A stretch of DNA of 64,000 nucleotides from Cellulomonas sp. 73-92 (GCF_001898175.1 NZ_MKTH01000018.1:127542-191541); one strand, 5' to 3'; counted from the stretch's first letter, positions 8,788-18,215 are shown. Notes: generated by a model not told the origin, from the letters alone. Translations and numbers: made by a program.

Positions 8788-10016
8788 GCCGTCCCGGCCA
8801 GCTCCGAGATCCGCCGGTCGAGCAGCCGCGCCTCCGCCGGTGAGCGGACGAGCTCGCGCGCGGCCCGCGTCGCGCGCAGCGCCTCGTCGCGCCGACCGGC
8901 CCGCCGCAGCAGCTCGCCGCGTACCGCGCTGAGCAGGTGCGACCCGTCCAGCTCCTTCGGCCGGCCCAGGTCGTCGAGCGCCGCCAGCCCGGCCTCCGGC
9001 CCGTCGCGCATCGCCATCGCGACCGCCCGGTTGAGCCGGACCACGGGCGAGGGGCGCACGGCCAGCAGCCGGTCGTAGAGGTGCACCACCATCGCCCAGT
9101 CGGTGTCGGCCGCCGTCGCCGCGCGTGCGTGCTGCGCGGCGAGCGCCGCCTGCAGCGCGTACCAGCCGTCGCCCTCACTCAGCGCCGAGCGCGCCAGCGC
9201 CTGCCCCTCCTCGATCGCGGCACGGTCCCACGCCGACCGGTCCTGGTCCTCGAGCAGCACCGTGTCCCAGTGCTCGTCGAACCGGGCGGCCCGGCGCGAC
9301 CACTGCAGCAGGAGCAGCGCCAGCAGCCCGCGCGCCTCCGCGTCCGCGGGGTGCTCGGCGACCAGCAGGCGGGCCAGCCGGATCGCCTCGCCCGCGAGAT
9401 CGTCGCGCACCACCGCGCCGTTGGACGGCGCGTAGGCCTCGGTGAACACGAGGTACACCACCGCCAGCACGCCGCCCAGCCGCTCCTCGCGCAGCCCCGG
9501 CGGCGGCACGCGGTACGGGATGCCGGCGTGGGCGATCTTCTGCTTCGCGCGCAGGATCCGCTGCGACACCGTCGCCTCGCTGACGAGGAACAGGCGGGCG
9601 ATCTCGGCGGTGGTCAGCCCCATCACCGCGCGCAGCGTCAGGGCGATCCGGCCCTCCATCGGCAGTGCCGGGTGGCAGCAGGTGAACACCAGCCGCAGCC
9701 GCTCGTCGTCCTCCGCGGTCTCCGGCACCACGAGGCGCCCGGCCTCCTCGACCCGGGACTGCTCGGTGCGCCGGCGGCGCAGCACGTCGATCGCGCGGTT
9801 GCGGGCCGCGGTGACGAGCCACGCCCCGGGGTTGCGCGGCAGGCCGTCGCGCTGCCACGCGCGCAGCGCGAGGACGAACGCGTCCTGGGCGCAGTCCTCG
9901 GCCAGCGACCAGTCCCCCGTCAGCCGCACCATCGTGCCGAACACGACCGCCCACTCGTCGCGGTGCGCGCGCTCCAGGGCGGCACGCACCGCGACGAGAT
10001 CGGTGGGCTCGGCCAT
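8724..10016 (-). CDS. RNA polymerase ECF sigma factor, ECF42-like with long C-terminal extension
   Basis: This 430-residue protein has sigma region 2 (WSLAEDCAQDAFVLALRAW, residues about 34-52) and region 4 (LTLRAVMGLTTAEIARLFLVSEATVSQRI, about residues 120-150). A helical, TPR-like extension of about 230 residues follows (WDRAAIEEGQAL, VVRLNRAVAMAMRDGPEAGL). This layout defines ECF42-type sigma factors, which are genetically linked to DGPF/YCII proteins, and two such genes sit directly upstream. There is no anti-sigma gene nearby; in ECF42 the C-terminal extension is thought to control activity. A second complete module of this type lies at 24,926-26,952. Confidence 0.9.
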   Translation of the reverse strand: MAEPTDLVAVRAALERAHRDEWAVVFGTMVRLTGDWSLAEDCAQDAFVLALRAWQRDGLPRNPGAWLVTAARNRAIDVLRRRRTEQSRVEEAGRLVVPETAEDDERLRLVFTCCHPALPMEGRIALTLRAVMGLTTAEIARLFLVSEATVSQRILRAKQKIAHAGIPYRVPPPGLREERLGGVLAVVYLVFTEAYAPSNGAVVRDDLAGEAIRLARLLVAEHPADAEARGLLALLLLQWSRRAARFDEHWDTVLLEDQDRSAWDRAAIEEGQALARSALSEGDGWYALQAALAAQHARAATAADTDWAMVVHLYDRLLAVRPSPVVRLNRAVAMAMRDGPEAGLAALDDLGRPKELDGSHLLSAVRGELLRRAGRRDEALRATRAARELVRSPAEARLLDRRISELAGTAQPETSLSANRAQAASRKTTT

Positions 10017-10367
10017 CTACCGCTCGTCGGCCTGCAGGTCGAGCGGCCACACGGGCCGGAGCTCGATCGCCCCGAAGCGCGCCATCGGGTGGCGCGACAC
10101 GTAGTCGATCGCCTCGTCGAGGTCGGCGCACTCCAGCACGTCGTAGCCGGCGATCAGCTCGGTGACCTCGGCGAACGGCCCGTCCGTCACGAGCGTGCCG
10201 CCACCGACCCTCCGCACGGTCTTCGTCTCGGCCACGGGCCGCAGCCGGTCGCCGCGGACGTTGAACCCGCGCTCGATGCCTTCGCGGACCCACTCCGCGA
10301 TGTGGTCCTCCGCCGGGTCGTACGGCTCGGCGGTCGGGTCCTCGTGCACGATCGAGACGAACTGCAT
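10017..10367 (-). CDS. YCII-related DGPF protein 2 of the first ECF42 module
   Basis: This 116-residue YCII/DGPF-domain protein contains VTDGPFAEVTELIAGYDV, the defining Asp-Gly-Pro-Phe motif, at about residues 65-82. Its stop directly abuts the sigma-factor ATG and its start is one base after the neighbouring DGPF stop, so the three genes form one operon. These small dimeric proteins are of uncertain biochemical role but are the standard partners of ECF42 sigma factors. Confidence 0.88.
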   Translation of the reverse strand: MQFVSIVHEDPTAEPYDPAEDHIAEWVREGIERGFNVRGDRLRPVAETKTVRRVGGGTLVTDGPFAEVTELIAGYDVLECADLDEAIDYVSRHPMARFGAIELRPVWPLDLQADER

Positions 10368-10368
10368 G

Positions 10369-10710
10369 TCAGGCCTCCTCGTCGAAGGGCCACGAGGCCC
10401 GGACCTCGACCCGGCCGCCCTCGGCCCCGGGATGGTGGGCGGCCAGCTCGACAGCCTGGTCGATGTCCGGCACGTCCAGCACGTCGAACCCGCCGATCCA
10501 CTCGTCGGCCTCGGCGAACGGGCCGCTGGTGACGACCACGTCGCCGCCGCGCACCCGCACCACGGTCGAGTCCGCGGGCGGCCGCAGCCGCGCCCCGTAG
10601 CGGCGCACCGGCGCCACCTCGTCGAGCCACTCCTTGAGCGCGTCCCGCTCCGGCCGGGCCGGGGTGTCCTGCTCGGGCGCGTTGTTGATGACGAACATCA
10701 CATGCTCCAC
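10369..10710 (-). CDS. YCII-related DGPF protein 1 of the first ECF42 module
   Basis: This 113-residue protein has the motif region VVTSGPFAEADEWIGGFDV, where Ser replaces the Asp of DGPF. The GTG at 10,710 is preferred because AAGGAGG lies at proper spacing upstream (AGAAGGAGGACGCC before GTG). The open frame upstream to 10,773 has no such site. It is the first gene of the operon with the second DGPF protein and the sigma factor. Confidence 0.82.
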   Translation of the reverse strand: MEHVMFVINNAPEQDTPARPERDALKEWLDEVAPVRRYGARLRPPADSTVVRVRGGDVVVTSGPFAEADEWIGGFDVLDVPDIDQAVELAAHHPGAEGGRVEVRASWPFDEEA

Positions 10711-10788
10711 GGCGTCCTCCTTCTGTCGCACCGTACGCAGGCACGACGAACGAGGGCATCCCGAATCCGACAACCGCCGGCGGCGGCT

Positions 10789-11739
10789 TCAGCGGGCGAC
10801 GGCCACGAGGCGGCGCGGGAGCACCACGAGCACGGTCGCGCCGGTGATCATCGCCACCGCGAGGTAGGTGGTCCACCGCCCGCCGACGCCCGTGGCCAGG
10901 TCCACGAGCACCGCCGTGGCCATCTGCCCGACGACGACGCCGAGGGTCAGCGCGAACGTGCCGAGGTGCCGGATCGCCCACGCGGCGCAGCCGGTGATCG
11001 CCGCCCCGAGCGGACCGCCGAGGTACAGCCACCACTGCCCGGGCCCCGGCCACTGGACCGTGCCGAGGTGGCCCGTCGCCCACACGACCGCGACCAGGGC
11101 GCTGATGCCCACCGTGCCGCCGCCCGACGAGGTCAGCACGGGCAGCACCGGGTCGCCGGTGACGAGGTTGACGCGGCCGTTGCCGGCCTGCTGGCCGGCG
11201 AGGATCGCGCCGCTGACGAACATCGCGACCCCGAGGCCGACGACCTTGCCCAGGCTCGTCGTCGGCGCCGACCCGACGGCGACCACGAGGCCGGCCACGG
11301 CGACCGTCGCGGCGGCGAGACGGCGGCCGGACAGCCGCAGCGGCGCCGGCACGCCCACACCACGCGCGTCGAGGCCCAGCCCGGCCAGCGTCTGGCCGGC
11401 GACGGAGCACACCGACGCGATCGCGACGCCCACCACGGGGATGCCGAGCGCGAACATGACGACGATCGGCACGCCGCACAGGCCGACCGCGTACCACCAC
11501 CACTGCGCCTCGTGCGCGAGGACGTGCGCGGTGCGGCGGGTGCGCCCCTGCAGGACGATGACGATCGCCGTCGTGAGGAACGTGCCGACGTAGCTGGTCC
11601 ACGTGGCGACGAGCGCGCCCGCCCCGGCGGTCGTCAGGTCGCCGTTGAACCGCCCCTGCGCGGCGATGAGGGCGCCGCCGAGGGCCGCCACGAGGACCGC
11701 AGGGATCACCAGGGTCCGCTGCGCCTCGCTCGTCGTCAC
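10789..11739 (-). CDS. DMT-superfamily membrane protein, tandem DUF606 (YdcZ-like)
   Basis: This 316-residue protein has about ten membrane spans in two related halves. Each half carries the DUF606 pattern: AALGGALIAAQGRFNGDL near the N-terminus and LGVAMFVSGAILAGQQAGNGRVNLVTG in the middle, each followed by WTSYVGTF- or VVWATGHLG-type spans. DUF606 proteins are EamA-like small transporters of unknown substrate. It lies upstream of the DGPF-sigma operon on the same strand, 78 bases away, and is probably independent. Confidence 0.8.
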   Translation of the reverse strand: MTTSEAQRTLVIPAVLVAALGGALIAAQGRFNGDLTTAGAGALVATWTSYVGTFLTTAIVIVLQGRTRRTAHVLAHEAQWWWYAVGLCGVPIVVMFALGIPVVGVAIASVCSVAGQTLAGLGLDARGVGVPAPLRLSGRRLAAATVAVAGLVVAVGSAPTTSLGKVVGLGVAMFVSGAILAGQQAGNGRVNLVTGDPVLPVLTSSGGGTVGISALVAVVWATGHLGTVQWPGPGQWWLYLGGPLGAAITGCAAWAIRHLGTFALTLGVVVGQMATAVLVDLATGVGGRWTTYLAVAMITGATVLVVLPRRLVAVAR

Positions 11740-11772
11740 GCCTGGACACTACCGGCGCCGACGACCCGGGCC

Positions 11773-12276
11773 TCAGCGGGTGCTGCGGACCTCCTCGACG
11801 AACCTGGCGGACCGCTCGCGCAGCTCGGCGATGCGGCGCTCGACGATGAGCTCGCGCATCGCCTCGGCGTCGTCGCCCACCTCGGAGCGCGTCGGCGGGC
11901 GGCGCACGTTCTGGCTGCAGCGGAAGTCGGTGCAGATGAGCGTGCCGATGGTGTTGCCGGCCTTGCCCGAGGCGCCGCCTCGTCGGGCGACGTAGAGCGT
12001 GACGTCGTCGGTCACGACGATGTCCGCGCACCACTGGCACACGGCCTTCTTCCGCCGGCCGCCCTTGTCGGTGGCGCGCAGCAGGACGCCCACGGGCTCG
12101 TCGTCCAGCTCGACCACGACGTAGGCCGCCAGCGGGGCCTTGCGGTCGCGCCAGCCGAGGTAGTCGAGGCGGTCCCACGCCACGGCGTCGAGGTCCGGCA
12201 GTGTCGCATCGGCGGCCTCGCGCCTGGAGGCGTTGACGAAGGAGGCGCGGATCTGCTTCTCGGTGAGCGGGCGCAT
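11773..12276 (-). CDS. FBP-domain protein (FusB-like treble-clef zinc finger)
   Basis: This 167-residue protein opens with MRPLTEKQIRASFVNASRREA, matching the FBP-family N-terminus. A four-Cys zinc site follows: CQWC near residue 80 and CTDFRC near residue 116, spanned by a beta segment (DDVTLYVARRGGASGKAGNTIGTLIC). FBP C-terminal domains are related to the EF-G-binding FusB fold, which frees stalled EF-G from ribosomes. A translation-associated role in the cytoplasm is plausible but unproven for actinobacterial members. Confidence 0.85.
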   Translation of the reverse strand: MRPLTEKQIRASFVNASRREAADATLPDLDAVAWDRLDYLGWRDRKAPLAAYVVVELDDEPVGVLLRATDKGGRRKKAVCQWCADIVVTDDVTLYVARRGGASGKAGNTIGTLICTDFRCSQNVRRPPTRSEVGDDAEAMRELIVERRIAELRERSARFVEEVRSTR

Positions 12277-12361
12277 GGCTGTCTCTCGGAGGCGGCGTCG
12301 GGGGCCCGGCGATGCTACGTGTCGACCGTCGCGGCGTGCCTGCGATTTCCCGGGGCACCCG

Positions 12362-13441
12362 TCACGGTGACGGGCAGCTGAGGCCGGCGGCCTTGTACAC
12401 GGCGTAGCGGCGACCCTCGGGGTCGAACGTGAACCCGAGGTAGTTCTTGTAGAACGTGAAGTGCGCCGTGAAGCCGGAGTACACGTTCATCAACCGGTCG
12501 CCGGCGGTGTCGTACTCCGCGTAGGTGCCGAGCGCGGCGGCACGGACGTCCACGCCGGCCGCCGTCGCCAGGGCGAAGGCGTAGCAGGCCTGGTTGGCCA
12601 CGCAGAACGCCCACTTGAGGTACTTGAACTTCACGGAGATCGACGTCCGGGAGGGGAAGGCACCGAGCTTCGGCGCCAGGATCTGCTCGAGGAAGTCCAC
12701 GTCCTCGGCGGTCACCGCCGGCATGTCCAGCACCGTGTCGTCCCCGACGCCGGAGCTCTTGTACGCCTTGGAGCCCTCCATCGCCCACAGCGTGTGGTGG
12801 ATCACCCGCGGGAACGCGCAGCCCCACAGCCACGCGAAGCCGTCGGAGGCGAAGGCGTCCTTGAACTGCTTGAGCGCCGCCGCGTCCATCGTGGGCGCGA
12901 TGAAGTCGAGCCGAGGCCGGGCGTCCTTGTCGTCGGGATCGCGCAACGTGCCGTTCACCGGCACCGTCACGACGATCGGTGTACCGCCCGGCACCGGCAC
13001 GGTGATCTCGATCTGCCGGTCGTCGGTGCTGTTCACCAGGATCGGGCCGCCCATCCAGCCGTGGCTGAAGATGCTGAGCTCCACCAGCGACCCCGGGTCG
13101 GTGGCGCCGATGTCGCGGACCTTCGCGTAGACGTCGGTGATGGACATGACGGTGTACTGCCCCGGCTTGAACCGGGTGTGGCCGCCGGCCGTGGTGTAGC
13201 TCGTGCGGTCCACCGCCGTGAACGGCGTCGTCGTCGTGACGCTCTCGGTGCGCTTGCCGCCGGGGAACGTGATCTCCCGCACCTCCACCTGGCCGGCGCG
13301 GACGTCCATGGTGATGAACCGCAGGTCGTCGTGCTTGGTGTTCTTGCGGTCCAGGAGCTTGCGACGGTTGTCGGCCAGCGACCGGAAGTCGACTCCGCTG
13401 AACTCGTAGTCGACCCCGGCCACCAGCAGGATCTGCTTCAC
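12362..13441 (-). CDS. Hypothetical protein with caspase-like His-Gly / Gly-Cys pattern
   Basis: I do not recognise the family with certainty. The 359-residue protein has no signal peptide. It contains ELSIFSHGWMGG (hydrophobic strand, His127-Gly128) and, about 80 residues later, FAWLWGCAFPR (hydrophobic strand, Gly207-Cys208). This order is the hallmark of clan CD cysteine peptidases (caspase, CHAT, gingipain). The early DYEFSGVDFRSLADNRRKLL segment could be the first strand-helix of such a fold. It starts 23 bases after the stop of the 945-residue gene, so the two probably form one operon. The peptidase reading is an inference from pattern only. Confidence 0.6.
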   Translation of the reverse strand: MKQILLVAGVDYEFSGVDFRSLADNRRKLLDRKNTKHDDLRFITMDVRAGQVEVREITFPGGKRTESVTTTTPFTAVDRTSYTTAGGHTRFKPGQYTVMSITDVYAKVRDIGATDPGSLVELSIFSHGWMGGPILVNSTDDRQIEITVPVPGGTPIVVTVPVNGTLRDPDDKDARPRLDFIAPTMDAAALKQFKDAFASDGFAWLWGCAFPRVIHHTLWAMEGSKAYKSSGVGDDTVLDMPAVTAEDVDFLEQILAPKLGAFPSRTSISVKFKYLKWAFCVANQACYAFALATAAGVDVRAAALGTYAEYDTAGDRLMNVYSGFTAHFTFYKNYLGFTFDPEGRRYAVYKAAGLSCPSP

Positions 13442-13464
13442 GGGGACTCACCTCCGCCGCGGCG

Positions 13465-16302
13465 TCAGTTGGCCGGCTGCCAGTCCTCGCCGACCTTCTG
13501 CCACTCCGGCAGCGCGTCGTCGGGCCGCAGCTTGACCAGGGTGGTCGGCAGCCGCACCAGCCACGGGTCGCCCTGCGCGACCTCGTCGCCGGGGGCGCCC
13601 TGCGCCTCCTGGATCTCCTTGACGATCGGGACGTACATGGAGCTGCTGATGTCCGGCGGCGGCCCGCCGTTCCAGATCTCGCCGGTCTCCAGGTAGTGGA
13701 CCACCGCGGCCTCGAAGCCGGGGCGGACGGGGAAGACGACCCGCCCGGCACCCGCCCGCAGGAAGTCCGCGAAGTCGGGGTCCACGTCGTCGAGCAGCAT
13801 CCGGTGCTGCCACGCCGGCTTCCAGCCCCAGAAGTACGGGTAGAAGAAGTAGACGAGGTGCTCCCACTCGAAGGCCTGCTCGAAGAAGCGCACGTACGGC
13901 ATCTGCGCGTCGGCGCGGGCGAGGTTCGGCTGCGGGTAGCCCTGCGACGAGACCTCGAGCGCGCCGAAGGCGTCGAACTGCTGCGCGGTCAGCAGCGTCA
14001 GGCACTGCTTGCGCAGCTCGGTCGTCGTGATGCGCTGGTTCCACATCGGGTTGCGCCCGCTGATGACGACGCCGGTGGCGGCGGCGGCCTCGGCCAGCTT
14101 GTTCTCGTAGTCCTGCAGCTTCGCCTGGTAGCCCTGCGTGATCGCGTCGTGCGCCTTGAGCTGCCACGCCTTGAAGGCGCGCGTCGTCCGCTCGCAGAAC
14201 ACCTCGACGGTCGCGGCGAAGTCACGCACCTGGAAGGTGATCGACGAGAAGCCGACCGACCCGACCTCGCCGCTCATGTCGACGTAGCCGACCGAGCCGA
14301 GCATGTCGTTGTAGTTGCTGCCGATGACCAGCGCCCAGTACGCCTTGTCGTAGGCCTCCCACGCGCACTGGATCAGCGCGTACTTGGCCTGGTAGCCGTC
14401 GTCGATCGCCAGCTCCTCGGACTTCGACGACTCGTGCGGGTCCTCCGGCATGACGCCGTCGAACGACTTGGTCACGGTCTTGTAGGGCGGCGGCGGCGCC
14501 TCGAGGCCCGTGACGTCGTACTTGGCGCCCCAGAGCGCGTAGTTCGACTCGGTGATCTGGTCGGCGCTCAAGGTGAACGGCGCCGGCTTGACGAGCTGCT
14601 GGCCCTCCTCCGTGGTGACCTGCTGGGCGACGATGAACGCCGTCCCCGGCTCGGGCACCGTGACGTCGAAGAGCATCCGCTTGCCGTAGTTGTAGACCTG
14701 CGCCTGCAGCACCTTGTCGACCCACTGGTAGACGCCGCTGATGTTGCCCGCGCCGGCCGTGTTGTCGAAGCCGTGGCTGTAGGTCTCCTCGAACTCCGTC
14801 AGCGTCGTCGTGGTGCGCCGTTCCAGGACGCGCTCGACGACCTTGCTGACCGAGCGGGCGACGACGTCCTTGCTGAACTCGGCCGACTGCTTCGTCGACT
14901 CCTCGCTCGAGCTGTTCGTCGCGAAGTCCGCGTTGGCCTTGACCTCGACGAACGGGCCGTACTTCGCGTCGACCGAGACGCCCGCCTTGAACTGCGTGTC
15001 GTCCTTGATGGTGCTGCTGGTCTCGCGCGCCAGCGAGAAGCGGTCGGTCGACTGCGTGTCCCGCTCGTCCTCCTTCGTCGTCTCCGTCTCGGTGAGGACG
15101 CTGGTCTCGGTGCGCTCGAGGTGGCGCGTGCGGCGCTCCAGGTGCTCCGACTTCAGCACGTTCTCCACGTGGGCGAGCTCGCCGCCCTCGTAGCGCAGCA
15201 CGTGCTGCTTGACCATGAGCAGGTCGCCGACCCCGACGGGACGGATGCTGCCGTGGCCCGACGGCATGCCCGTCGCGGGGCTGCCGACGTAGTCGCCCGC
15301 CTGGCCGGCCGGCGCGAACACGCTGCCGACCTGCGCGATGATCGCGGCGTTCAGCGCCTTGGCCGCCTCGACGGGCAGCAGCGCCTCGGTCTTGGCGTCG
15401 TTCAGCGCGAGCATCACCTCGGGCAGCGCGGTGGTCGCCGGGTCGATGCCGAGGGTCCCGAGGGTCGCCCGCACGCCGTCCGGCAGCTGGGCGATCCGGT
15501 CGGCGGCCAGCCGCCACGGCGTGCCCACCTGGGTGGCGCCGCGCACGGTGCCCGCCGGTGGTTCGCCGAGCTGGCGCTCGAGGTCGGCCACCCGGCCGGC
15601 CAGGCTGTCGACGGCCGGCGTCAAGGTGACGCCCTCGGCCGGCGCCGTGTGGAAGTCGCCCGCGCGCACCGCACCCAGGGCCGCGATCGCGGCGTCGATC
15701 TGGGCGGCCAGCTGCTCGCCCGGCGGGGTCGGGGCGGGCGGTGGCGGCGCGGCGGGTCCCTGCGCACCGGGCGCCTGCACGAGCCGACGGTCGGGCAGGT
15801 CCGCGCCCTTGGCGTCGGTGGCGAACTCCGGCATCTGCAGCGGGCGCAGGGCCACCGGGTCGGCCCCGCCGGCGGCCCTCCGGACGGCGTCGTAGCCCTG
15901 GGCGACCGCGGCCAGTCCGCGCGCGTCGGTCTGCGCCGAGTCGGACACCAGCTTCGTGGCCACCAGCGTGTCGGCCAGGTGCAGCTCGTCGGCCTGGAAG
16001 CCGGCACCGCCGACGAGCTTGGCCAACGTGCCGCTCTCGAACGTCCCGACGAGCGCGCGCACGTCGGCCAGCGGCCGCGGCCCCTGCGCGAGGGCGGCGT
16101 GCACCGCGACGGCCATCGCGCCGTGGGCGAGGTCCTCGACCTTCGCCACCGGCGGCCCGCCCCGCAGCAGCTCCACGGCCTGCCTACGCGCGACGGCCTT
16201 CGTGGCGCCGACGTCGATCTTGTCCGGCGCGAGCACCTGGACGTCGCCCGGCGCGGGCAGGTCGGCCGGCCGGAGCATGAGGAATCGGAACAGCTCGTCC
16301 AT
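13465..16302 (-). CDS. Large protein of unknown function (945 residues)
   Basis: The ATG at 16,302 follows a GGAGGTGGC site and is preferred to the longer open frame. Residues about 1-175 are helical and Ala-rich. A Pro-rich linker (APPPPAPTPPG) follows near 190. A charged, Thr/Glu-rich region at about 390-530 carries many ERR/ETE repeats (ERRTRHLERTETSVLTETET, VVERVLERRTTTTLTEFEET) around an amphipathic beta-like patch (FKAGVSVDAKYGPFVEVKANADF). The C-terminal third contains aromatic-rich segments (FEWEHLVYFFYPYFWGWKP). No signal peptide or clear membrane span is seen. It is followed closely by the caspase-like gene. I do not recognise a family, and no function is assigned. Confidence 0.75.
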   Translation of the reverse strand: MDELFRFLMLRPADLPAPGDVQVLAPDKIDVGATKAVARRQAVELLRGGPPVAKVEDLAHGAMAVAVHAALAQGPRPLADVRALVGTFESGTLAKLVGGAGFQADELHLADTLVATKLVSDSAQTDARGLAAVAQGYDAVRRAAGGADPVALRPLQMPEFATDAKGADLPDRRLVQAPGAQGPAAPPPPAPTPPGEQLAAQIDAAIAALGAVRAGDFHTAPAEGVTLTPAVDSLAGRVADLERQLGEPPAGTVRGATQVGTPWRLAADRIAQLPDGVRATLGTLGIDPATTALPEVMLALNDAKTEALLPVEAAKALNAAIIAQVGSVFAPAGQAGDYVGSPATGMPSGHGSIRPVGVGDLLMVKQHVLRYEGGELAHVENVLKSEHLERRTRHLERTETSVLTETETTKEDERDTQSTDRFSLARETSSTIKDDTQFKAGVSVDAKYGPFVEVKANADFATNSSSEESTKQSAEFSKDVVARSVSKVVERVLERRTTTTLTEFEETYSHGFDNTAGAGNISGVYQWVDKVLQAQVYNYGKRMLFDVTVPEPGTAFIVAQQVTTEEGQQLVKPAPFTLSADQITESNYALWGAKYDVTGLEAPPPPYKTVTKSFDGVMPEDPHESSKSEELAIDDGYQAKYALIQCAWEAYDKAYWALVIGSNYNDMLGSVGYVDMSGEVGSVGFSSITFQVRDFAATVEVFCERTTRAFKAWQLKAHDAITQGYQAKLQDYENKLAEAAAATGVVISGRNPMWNQRITTTELRKQCLTLLTAQQFDAFGALEVSSQGYPQPNLARADAQMPYVRFFEQAFEWEHLVYFFYPYFWGWKPAWQHRMLLDDVDPDFADFLRAGAGRVVFPVRPGFEAAVVHYLETGEIWNGGPPPDISSSMYVPIVKEIQEAQGAPGDEVAQGDPWLVRLPTTLVKLRPDDALPEWQKVGEDWQPAN

Positions 16303-16530
16303 CGGAGCCACCTCCAGGAACGGCGCGATGCGGCCGGCTGCGCCGGCGCATCTGGGTTGCCGTGGAGGAGCCCGGCGCCGGTGGTCAGATACGCCCGCCG
16401 CGGGCTCGCCGATCCGCTGGCTCACCCGGTGCGCTGACCAGTGACGACGTCGGCGGACTTCACCCGGCCCGGCACCAGCCGGACCGCTCACCCCCGACCA
16501 GGGGCGTGCGTCGAGGGCGCGTCGCGCAGG

Positions 16531-17226
16531 TCACCACACGGCGCGGAGGAACTCGTCGACGACGGCCGCCGCCTCGGCCGGCCGTTCCAGGAGCAGAAAG
16601 TGGCCGGCCTCCGCGATGAGTCGCAGCGTGGCGCCCGGGACGGCCGCGGCGATCTCCTCCCCCGCGGCCACGGGAATCAGGCGGTCCTCGGCCCCGTGGA
16701 CAACGAACGTCGGGCAGGCGACGCCGGCGAGGATGTCGAGCGAGTCGGAGCGGCCCATCGTCGCGGTCTGCTGCCGGAGGAATCGGTCCGGTCCCACCGT
16801 TGCGGCCATGCTCCGCCAGGCCTGGAGGAGCCCGGGGTCCGACTCGTTCCGCTCGGCGACCACGCCGCGGAAGGCGGCATCGACGAGCTCGTCGAAGTGG
16901 CCCTGCTCCACGAGCTGGGACTGCTTGCGGCGGGCTGCGAGCTGCTCGTTGGAATCCGCCCGGGCGGACGTGCTGACCAGCGCGAGCCCGGCCACCCGCC
17001 CGGGCGCCTGCCGGGCGACCTCGAGCGCGACGTAGCCGCCCATGCTCGTGCCGAGCAACGCGAACCGAGCCGGCGCGTCCCGCAGGATGCGCTCCGCCAT
17101 CCCCGCGACCGTGTCGTCATGAAGCGTGTCGGCCACGGTGACCGCGCCGTGCGACCACGCCGTGTCCAGGACCGACGCGTACACCCGCGCAGAGCACAGC
17201 AGGGGCGGGACGAGAACCGTTTCCAC
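16531..17226 (-). CDS. Alpha/beta hydrolase
   Basis: This 231-residue protein has the full alpha/beta-hydrolase triad: nucleophile elbow GTSMGG (Ser about residue 62), acidic residue in VVHGAEDRLIPV, and His in AEAGHFLLLERP near the C-terminus. The GTG at 17,226 is chosen because the protein then begins at the first strand (VETVLVPPLLCSARVY). The longer open frame upstream runs through the LLM oxidoreductase region in another frame and is not real. It is probably a cytoplasmic esterase-like enzyme; the substrate is unknown. Confidence 0.85.
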   Translation of the reverse strand: METVLVPPLLCSARVYASVLDTAWSHGAVTVADTLHDDTVAGMAERILRDAPARFALLGTSMGGYVALEVARQAPGRVAGLALVSTSARADSNEQLAARRKQSQLVEQGHFDELVDAAFRGVVAERNESDPGLLQAWRSMAATVGPDRFLRQQTATMGRSDSLDILAGVACPTFVVHGAEDRLIPVAAGEEIAAAVPGATLRLIAEAGHFLLLERPAEAAAVVDEFLRAVW

Positions 17227-17339
17227 ACGAACAACCTCGCACGGGCCACCCACATCAGCTCCCGGCCGGCCATTCATCTCCAATTGCGCGAGACAAGTCA
17301 CGCGGCCGCTGGCACCCGGGACGATCCGCGATGTCGCGC

Positions 17340-18215
17340 TCACCCCTTGGCGGGGATCCCCGCCTCGGCGAATCGCTCCAGGGCGGCGAGGTGCTCGGCC
17401 GGGGTTGTCAGGCCGCTGTCGGTGGCGACGAGCGACGCGTGCGTCGCGCCCACCGCGCGCCAGCCGTCGAGCAGCGCGCGCCACTCGTCGGCGTCCCCGC
17501 GGCCGTAGGGGATGCGGGCCTCGAGGCCGAACGACGAGCGGTCGCGGCCGTTCTCCGCGAGCGCCTCGTCGAGCACAGCCAGGGCCGGCGCGGCCGCGGC
17601 CGGCGTGAGGAACAGCGGCATCCAGCCGTCGCCCACGCGGGCGGCGCGGCGGATGGCCACCGGGGCGTGGCCGCCGAACCACAAGGGGATCGGTCGCTGC
17701 ACCGGCGGCGGGCAGATGCCGGCGTCCGGGATCGAGTGCCACGTGCCCTCGAACGCGACCGACGGACCCGTCCACAGCGCGCGCAGCACCTCGATCTGCT
17801 CGTCGAGCCGCCGGCCCCGCGTGGCGAAGTCCTCCCCCAGCGACTGGTACTCGATGTGGTTCCAGCCGACGCCGAGACCCAGCCGCAGCCGCCCGCCGCT
17901 CAGCTGGTCCAGCCCGGCGGCCTGCTTGGCGACGAGCACCGTCTGCCGCTGCGGCAGCAGCAGCACGCAGGTGGCGAACTCCAGGCCCGAGGTGGCGCCG
18001 GCCATGAAGGAGAACAGGACGAACGGCTCGACGAACGGCGTCGCGTTCGTCACCCACTCGGTCCAGCCGCCCGGCCGGTCCGGGTTGGGCCCGATGACGT
18101 GGTCGTCGGCCCCGACGTGCGCGTAGCCCAGGGCCTCGGCCGCCCGTGCATAGTCGCGGATCGCGGCGGGGTCGGCCGGGAACTCGGTGTGGGGGTAGAT
18201 GGCTCCGATGCGCAC
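17340..18215 (-). CDS. LLM-class F420-dependent oxidoreductase
   Basis: This 291-residue protein starts VRIGAIYPHTEFP at the GTG at 18,215 and follows the luciferase-like monooxygenase TIM-barrel pattern. Signatures include ALGYAHVGADDHVIGPNPDR, QAAGLDQLSGGRLRLGLGVGWN and PIPLWFGGHAPVAIRRAARVGDGW. The last two are typical of F420-dependent family members of Actinomycetota. It uses reduced F420 (or FMN) on an unknown substrate. It lies 113 bases before the alpha/beta hydrolase. Confidence 0.88.
   Translation of the reverse strand: MRIGAIYPHTEFPADPAAIRDYARAAEALGYAHVGADDHVIGPNPDRPGGWTEWVTNATPFVEPFVLFSFMAGATSGLEFATCVLLLPQRQTVLVAKQAAGLDQLSGGRLRLGLGVGWNHIEYQSLGEDFATRGRRLDEQIEVLRALWTGPSVAFEGTWHSIPDAGICPPPVQRPIPLWFGGHAPVAIRRAARVGDGWMPLFLTPAAAAPALAVLDEALAENGRDRSSFGLEARIPYGRGDADEWRALLDGWRAVGATHASLVATDSGLTTPAEHLAALERFAEAGIPAKG

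Noticed and set aside
13696-16437. 913-codon plus-strand open frame
   Set aside because: Antisense of the 945-residue gene, which has the ribosome binding site and protein-like composition; this frame is Arg/Leu/Val-rich filler.
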